64,000 bases of DNA from Thelephora terrestris (lineage: Eukaryota; Basidiomycota; Agaricomycetes; Thelephorales; Thelephoraceae), in the NCBI GenBank assembly GCA_015956445.1, contig WIUZ02000002.1, positions 2,170,001 through 2,234,000 on the forward strand, given 5' to 3'. The notes under the pieces were generated by a model. It was not told the origin of the DNA. It did not search any database and saw nothing but the letters and a program-made list of their open reading frames with translations. A program made the translations under genes and the position numbers. Shown in pieces: positions 59,274-64,000 of the stretch. How positions within the stretch are numbered: the stretch's first letter is position 1; each line of letters opens with the position of its first letter.

Positions 59274-62083
59274 ATGGCTCGAAGCCAAGCCACGCTCATC
59301 TTCGCAGCCGCCCTAGTGGTCAACGTCCTCCTCCTCTCGCAATCGGAGCTAACGAACATAGCCGTACAACACCACGATGGTCAAGATTTCAAGGCGGGAA
59401 TGTCTCTCTTGAGGAGGGGGTTGTTTGCCACGGAGTCGGAAGGGTCTGGAGAGAACGTGCGTCCGCATCCGTTGATCTAACTTCTACGAAATCTGTCGTT
59501 TACTGAACATTTGGATTGTTCTCGCCCGCCCGGCTTTCCTCCAAACGCTGAACTCGTTGAGATCATCAGTGTAGGCCCACCATGTTGCCGCTTGAAGACC
59601 AATGTACACATGTCAAGAAAGAATGTCCAGGACCGGAATCCTTCCTCTCGATCCCTTATGTCGAGCAATACTTTTGCGCTAGACCAGAAGTCCGACCATG
59701 GACTTTCGCAGGCTTCGTTGTCTGGCTTGTATTCCTTTTCTCGACGATCGGCATCAGTGCTTCCGATTTCTTCTGCCCGAATCTCGCCACAGTCGCTCAA
59801 ACTCTTGGCTTGGACGAGAACGTTGCCGGAGTAACTTTTCTTGCATTCGGAAACGGCAGTCCTGATGTGTTCTCCACTTTTTCCGCCATGCGGAGTAACA
59901 CTGGGAGTTTGGCGGTCGGAGAGCTGTTTGGAGCTGCTTCCTTTATCGTGAGTTGCGTGGTGGGCTCGATGTGCATTATCAGGCCCTTCAAAGTAAAGAA
60001 ATACCCGTTCTTGAGGGATGTCGGGTTCTTCTTCATTGCCGTTTCCCTGGTCATCGCTGTCCTTTGGGACGGTAGACTTCTTTTGTGGGAGACTTTGCTT
60101 CTCGTAGGGCTCTATTTCATCTATGTGTGCGTGGTTATCGTTGGTAGTTGGTGGGAAAGGAGACAGGAAGCAAGGAGCGCACACGAAGCCTTGATTAGGA
60201 ACGAATACAGCGCGGAGGGATTGCCTGAAATTGCTTACCGTGATGAAGAGCCCTACCGGGATGAACTGGATGATGATGAAGGTAAGCTGCCAATTGTTAC
60301 CTAGTCACTCATTCGGGACTCAGCATAGTTCCAGCCTCCATTGTACCCACGCCCGAGGAGTTCGACTTTTCGCAATCACTAATGCCAACCGCGACTCCCA
60401 TGGACGAGACATCGTTCGCTCGGCCTCGAGCTCACTCACAACCCGGTCCACCCCGCATACAAACAGATTTCCCAAGACGTCATTACAGCACTGTTCGCGA
60501 ACACCACCCGGGAACTGGTTCTACCTCACCCACACTGAATCATTCAACCTACCGCCGGCCCCGCGCTACTTCCCACCAGATGCCGTCGTTTTCGTTGATT
60601 GGTGCCCTAGAGTTCCGACAGGTGGTGGCTTCTTTGGCGAGTCAAGCTGCTGGCGACCCTCTCAATTTACACATCTATCAGGAAAGTCCCCTGACTCCAT
60701 ACGTCAGGGGGCATTATCCCCACCATCATCATCATCCATCAGTATCGCAACCTCGAACACCAGATCAAGAGGTTCTATGGGCTGGCGCCACAGGGAGCGT
60801 TCAACTACATGAGCGTTCGCCAAACATGTCCCCCGCCGCCAATGTAGGGAGGCTTGAACAAATGATCTTCCCGTCAAATACCCCTTCAGAAGCTGACACA
60901 GCATCACAGCAGTTCACACCTCCCTCGAAACGCCAAAGGGTGAAATACGCTTTATACCGGACGTGGCATATACTCTTCCCTACTCTCCACCACTTCTGGG
61001 ACAAGCCCTTTTTGGGGAAGATCGTTGCCTTGTTTGCTGCCCCTGCAGTTATGGCCCTTACAATCACCTTGCCCGTCGTAGTGACACCGTTTTTGGCCGA
61101 AAAACCGTCGGAAAAGCCGCCTACTATCGCGGCAGGATCTCCGGACTCTAGGCTGATTGATTTTGAAGAGGAGGGAATGGAAGTGGAGAGAGCGTTGACT
61201 GCAGAGGAAGAGACTGTGGAACAAATGCACGAGCTCAAGTATAATAAATGGTTGATGGCCGCTCAGTGCATCTTTGGGCCTCTCTGGTGCGTCTCAGTGC
61301 TGTTCGGTGAGTCCTTATCTGCGGTGTGTAAATTTCCACTGATTTCCGGGACCCTGGGCATAGATGGAATGAAGCACGAAGCATGGCTGTTGCTTGCCAT
61401 TGCGATCATCGGCAGCGCAGCTGCGATTCTTGTTCTCATATTTTCAGATTCTGGGGAACACCCAACCATGCGCATCTTGCGTTGTATGATGGGCTTCTTT
61501 GTTGCAATCGTTTGGATCATGGCTATCGCTGATGAGGTTGTTGGAGTTCTCCGTGTTAGCCGCTTCTTCCGAAAATGTACCTCGCGAGTCTCGGGTTTGA
61601 CCTTTCGTGTTTTTTTAGGCTTTCGGATTCATATTCGGACTATCGGATGCACTAATCGGCCTCACCATCTTCGCTGTCGGAAACTCACTTGCGGACTTGG
61701 TCGCAAACATGAGCGTTGCGGTAAGTGGATTCATCGAACCGTCTCTGTGGGCTGCATTCACGTACCCTTCGCAGGTCTTTGCCCCAATCATGGGTTTCTC
61801 CGCTTGCTTCGGTGGTCCCATGCTTAACATTCTGCTCGGAGTGGGCATCTCGGGCTCCTACATCATTTCCAAGTCTTCCAAACCGTACGACCTTCCTCTC
61901 TCACGAACGCTCCTCGTCAACGGCTTCGGTCTGCTGGCGATCTTGATCATGACCGTTGTGGTCGTACCGTGGAACGGGTTCTTTTTGACGAGGGCGTGGG
62001 GTATCCTCCTGATTTGCTGTTATGCGGTGTTGTTGACCGTCACCGTCTTCGTCGAGTTGAAAGGGGACAGCTTGGCGTTTTGA
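59274..62083 (+). CDS. Cation/Ca2+ exchanger of the CCX/NCLX type
   Basis: Exons about 59274-59456 (signal-anchor-like ATLIFAAALVVNVLLLS), 59570-60281, 60329-61306, 61364 to about 61552, about 61620-61720 and about 61776-62083. Both sodium/calcium exchanger alpha repeats are visible: alpha-1 VAGVTFLAFGNGSPDVFSTF and alpha-2 LIGLTIFAVGNSLADLVANM, with SACFGGPMLNILLGVGISGS after it. A long hydrophilic loop of about 300 residues (Pro/Ser/His-rich, HHHHHPSVSQPRTPDQ) separates the halves, followed by WLLLAIAIIGSAAAILVLIF. Family members exchange Na+, K+ or H+ for Ca2+ across mitochondrial or endomembranes. The N-terminal DQCTHVKKECPG after the signal resembles the lumenal Cys pair of the group. 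The alpha-2 Asp follows Ala (GNSLAD). The boundary of the fourth exon is not fully resolved. Confidence 0.9.
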
Positions 62084-62280
62084 TCACCGGAAAATATCTC
62101 AATCCTCGCTTCCCTTTCTCAACCGCGCTCCACCATCATCTTCCTCTTTGTCGGCTATCGTGGCTACTGTCCTATGCACACACACATACACGTATATCCC
62201 ACATACTCATGCATTCTAGTTGCGTTGTCTCGTACTTTCGCTGTCTGTTGATATCGTCCGGTAACCAGCATCTGTTCCTG

Positions 62281-62296
62281 CTCTCTCTCCTTCTCT

Positions 62297-62331
<35 letters not shown>

Positions 62332-62340
62332 TCTCTCTTG
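62281..62340 (+). repeat. (TC)n microsatellite in convergent 3' region
   Basis: About 50 bp of nearly pure TC dinucleotides between the stop codons of the exchanger (62083) and the ligase on the other strand (62431), a shared 3' UTR region. Confidence 0.9.
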
Positions 62341-62430
62341 GATTCATGTCGTGTAGCTTAGTTAGGGTCGTTTCTTTCAATCGGGTAATCTCCATCTGTC
62401 ATCGCGTCCGGGTATTTGTTTGGGTATAAT

Positions 62431-64000
62431 TTACAACCTGGGTTTCAGAATATATTCCGTCTTGGCCAGATCACGCAATTGCCTTCTCAAGATCTTCCCC
62501 GCGGCGCTCTTTGGGACCTGGTCGATGATGACCACACCCCCTCTGAGAAACTTGTGTTTGGCAACACGTTCCCGAACCCATTCTTGTATCTCCTTGGATA
62601 ATGTCGCGGATTCTGCGCCTGGAGCCGGTTTCACCTTGGGAACGACGTATGCCCTGAACGAAGAAATGGGAGAAATGAGGGTTAGGGCAAGTGCATACAC
62701 TCCGACTTGAATTGCGTATCATGTGAAAGCAGACCTTGGTAACTCAGTGGCCTCTTCCTCGGAATACACCCCGATGACGGCCGCGTCGACGATCTTAGGG
62801 TGTTGCAGTAACAGGGCCTCCATCTCTGCCGGGGGAACTAGAAACGAGTGATGGTGGCGGGGTCAGGATCTGCCCGTTCTCTCTGTCTCGGAACCTGTGA
62901 TAGTACCTTGAAAACCCTAAGCGGAACAAAAGTTGGCGTCAGAAAACTCGGATCGCTGGATTGGAGATTGGAGTCGAGAAGGCGCGCGTACCTTGTACTT
63001 TATCAGTTCCTTGATACGGTCCACGATGTGATAGAATCCGTCTGCATCGCGGGTACAGACGTCACCGGTCTTGTACCACCCATCAGCGGTAATCGATTCT
63101 TTGGTCGCAGTGGGATTGTTCAGGTAGCCCTACCCACGCAACGTAATCAGAACCGCTCGACTACGAGCCACGGGGGAGATGGGTGTCTTACCTTCATAAC
63201 CGTGGGACCGCGTAGCCACAGCTCGCCAGGTTCTCCCGGTTTCACATCGACACCATCAATCCCAACCAGCCTCGCTTCGAGGTTTGGAATGAGAAGGCCG
63301 GCAGATCCGACCTTTGACAAAAACTGATCGTGAGGAAGAAGGTGGGAGACGGGAGACATCTCGGTCAAACCGTAGCCTGTATAGGGAAGATCAGTTATCG
63401 ACCGTTCAAAGGCGGGGTGATTTGTGGTGGCTGACCTTGCGGAATAACTGTGTTAGCCCCGACAGACTTTAGCTTATTATGCACGGCGCTGATGAGTGAA
63501 GCTCCAAGCGGCGCAGCGCCTGCCACGGTTGTCAGAGTGGACTCGTTGCCCCACAGAAGGAGAGAAAATGCGTACCTGACATGATGAATCGCAAGGTTTT
63601 CAGGTTGTATTTATTTGTCGCTGGAAGTGAAAAATGAAACGTTCGTCAGGAGAACCCTGCGCTGGTCGCATCCCGTACCAGGGTGATGGATGATCGCAAG
63701 GCACACAGGTGGGACGATGAGAGACATCGACACCTTGTACTTTTCGATGTTTTGACAGAAAGCTTCAGGTTCAAATTGCGGCATGATCACGACCGGAGAC
63801 CCGACCAAAAGCATAAAAGGAAGGAGCAATACAGCTCCTGTAATCACTGTTATCAACATTTTCCTGCGGAGAGAAGAAACTACAAAACACACCGTAGATG
63901 TGATAGAACGGCAGGAACCCAAGCATCACGTCCATTCCCATCTGCATCGGAGGGAACAAGGGCTGGACCATGAGGCACACGGAGACGATGTTCTTGTGCG
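62431..64000 (-). CDS. 4-coumarate-CoA-ligase-like AMP-forming acyl-CoA synthetase (3' part)
   Basis: The gene runs off the right edge, so its 5' part including the P-loop-like STGPKG motif is missing. Read on the minus strand: [55 protein letters not shown], the adenylation motif [29 protein letters not shown], the conserved WYKTGDV and [40 protein letters not shown], and the C-terminal catalytic lysine in [16 protein letters not shown]. These are the hallmarks of ANL-superfamily enzymes that activate carboxylic acids as acyl-AMP and then thioesters. 4CL-like members in fungi act on phenylpropanoid or fatty acids, often in peroxisomes. The end KPRL is not a clear PTS1, although xRL resembles one. 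At least eight exons; substrate unknown. Confidence 0.93.

Overview
The window is nuclear DNA of a filamentous basidiomycete, most likely an Agaricomycete. The genes carry many short introns (about 50-70 bp, GT-AG with a few GC-AG). The gene families are basidiomycete-typical: tandem seven-helix membrane proteins of unknown function, BTB proteins, a DUF6535-like fragment and a tnp2 (CACTA-type) transposase. No rRNA, complete tRNA or CRISPR array is visible. The species cannot be named from sequence alone.

The left third (1-20 kb) is transposon-dominated. A decayed element (about 585-4270, 'copy B') carries a LINE fragment and a younger 965-bp insert. A CpG-poor unrecognised tract with subterminal-type repeats follows, then a small broken gene (6430-7241), a DUF6535-like fragment (about 7842-8350) and a 3.48-kb near-perfect palindrome (8655-12133). 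Next comes a tnp2 DNA transposon (12518-18048), interrupted at 15314-17574 by a 2.26-kb element ('copy A') flanked by a 5-bp duplication. Copies A and B share two divergently oriented open frames, neither resembling a protein I know. They define one mobile-element family of unrecognised type and are the best candidate here for something undescribed.

From 21.3 to 29.5 kb lies a minus-strand tandem array of four complete, five-exon seven-helix membrane-protein genes plus one gutted relic, followed by a 362-bp MITE with a TCT duplication.

The right half (31-64 kb) is mostly ordinary host genes. In order: a Yck-type casein kinase I (-), two poorly supported hypothetical genes (-), a class III CoA-transferase/alpha-methylacyl-CoA racemase (-), selenoprotein-O family AMPylase (+), a salicylate-hydroxylase-like FAD monooxygenase (+), and a broken and a tiny paralogue of a multi-pass membrane protein. 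Then follow SEM1/DSS1 (-) head-to-head with an Hst4-like sirtuin (+), the intact multi-pass membrane protein (+), a two-unit BTB gene (+), a cation/Ca2+ exchanger of the CCX/NCLX type (+), and the 3' part of a 4-coumarate-CoA-ligase-like AMP-forming enzyme (-) that runs off the right edge. These genes share no obvious pathway. The window reads as a transposon-rich block abutting a conserved gene block, with sharp CpG-depletion boundaries that suggest cytosine methylation of the repeats.
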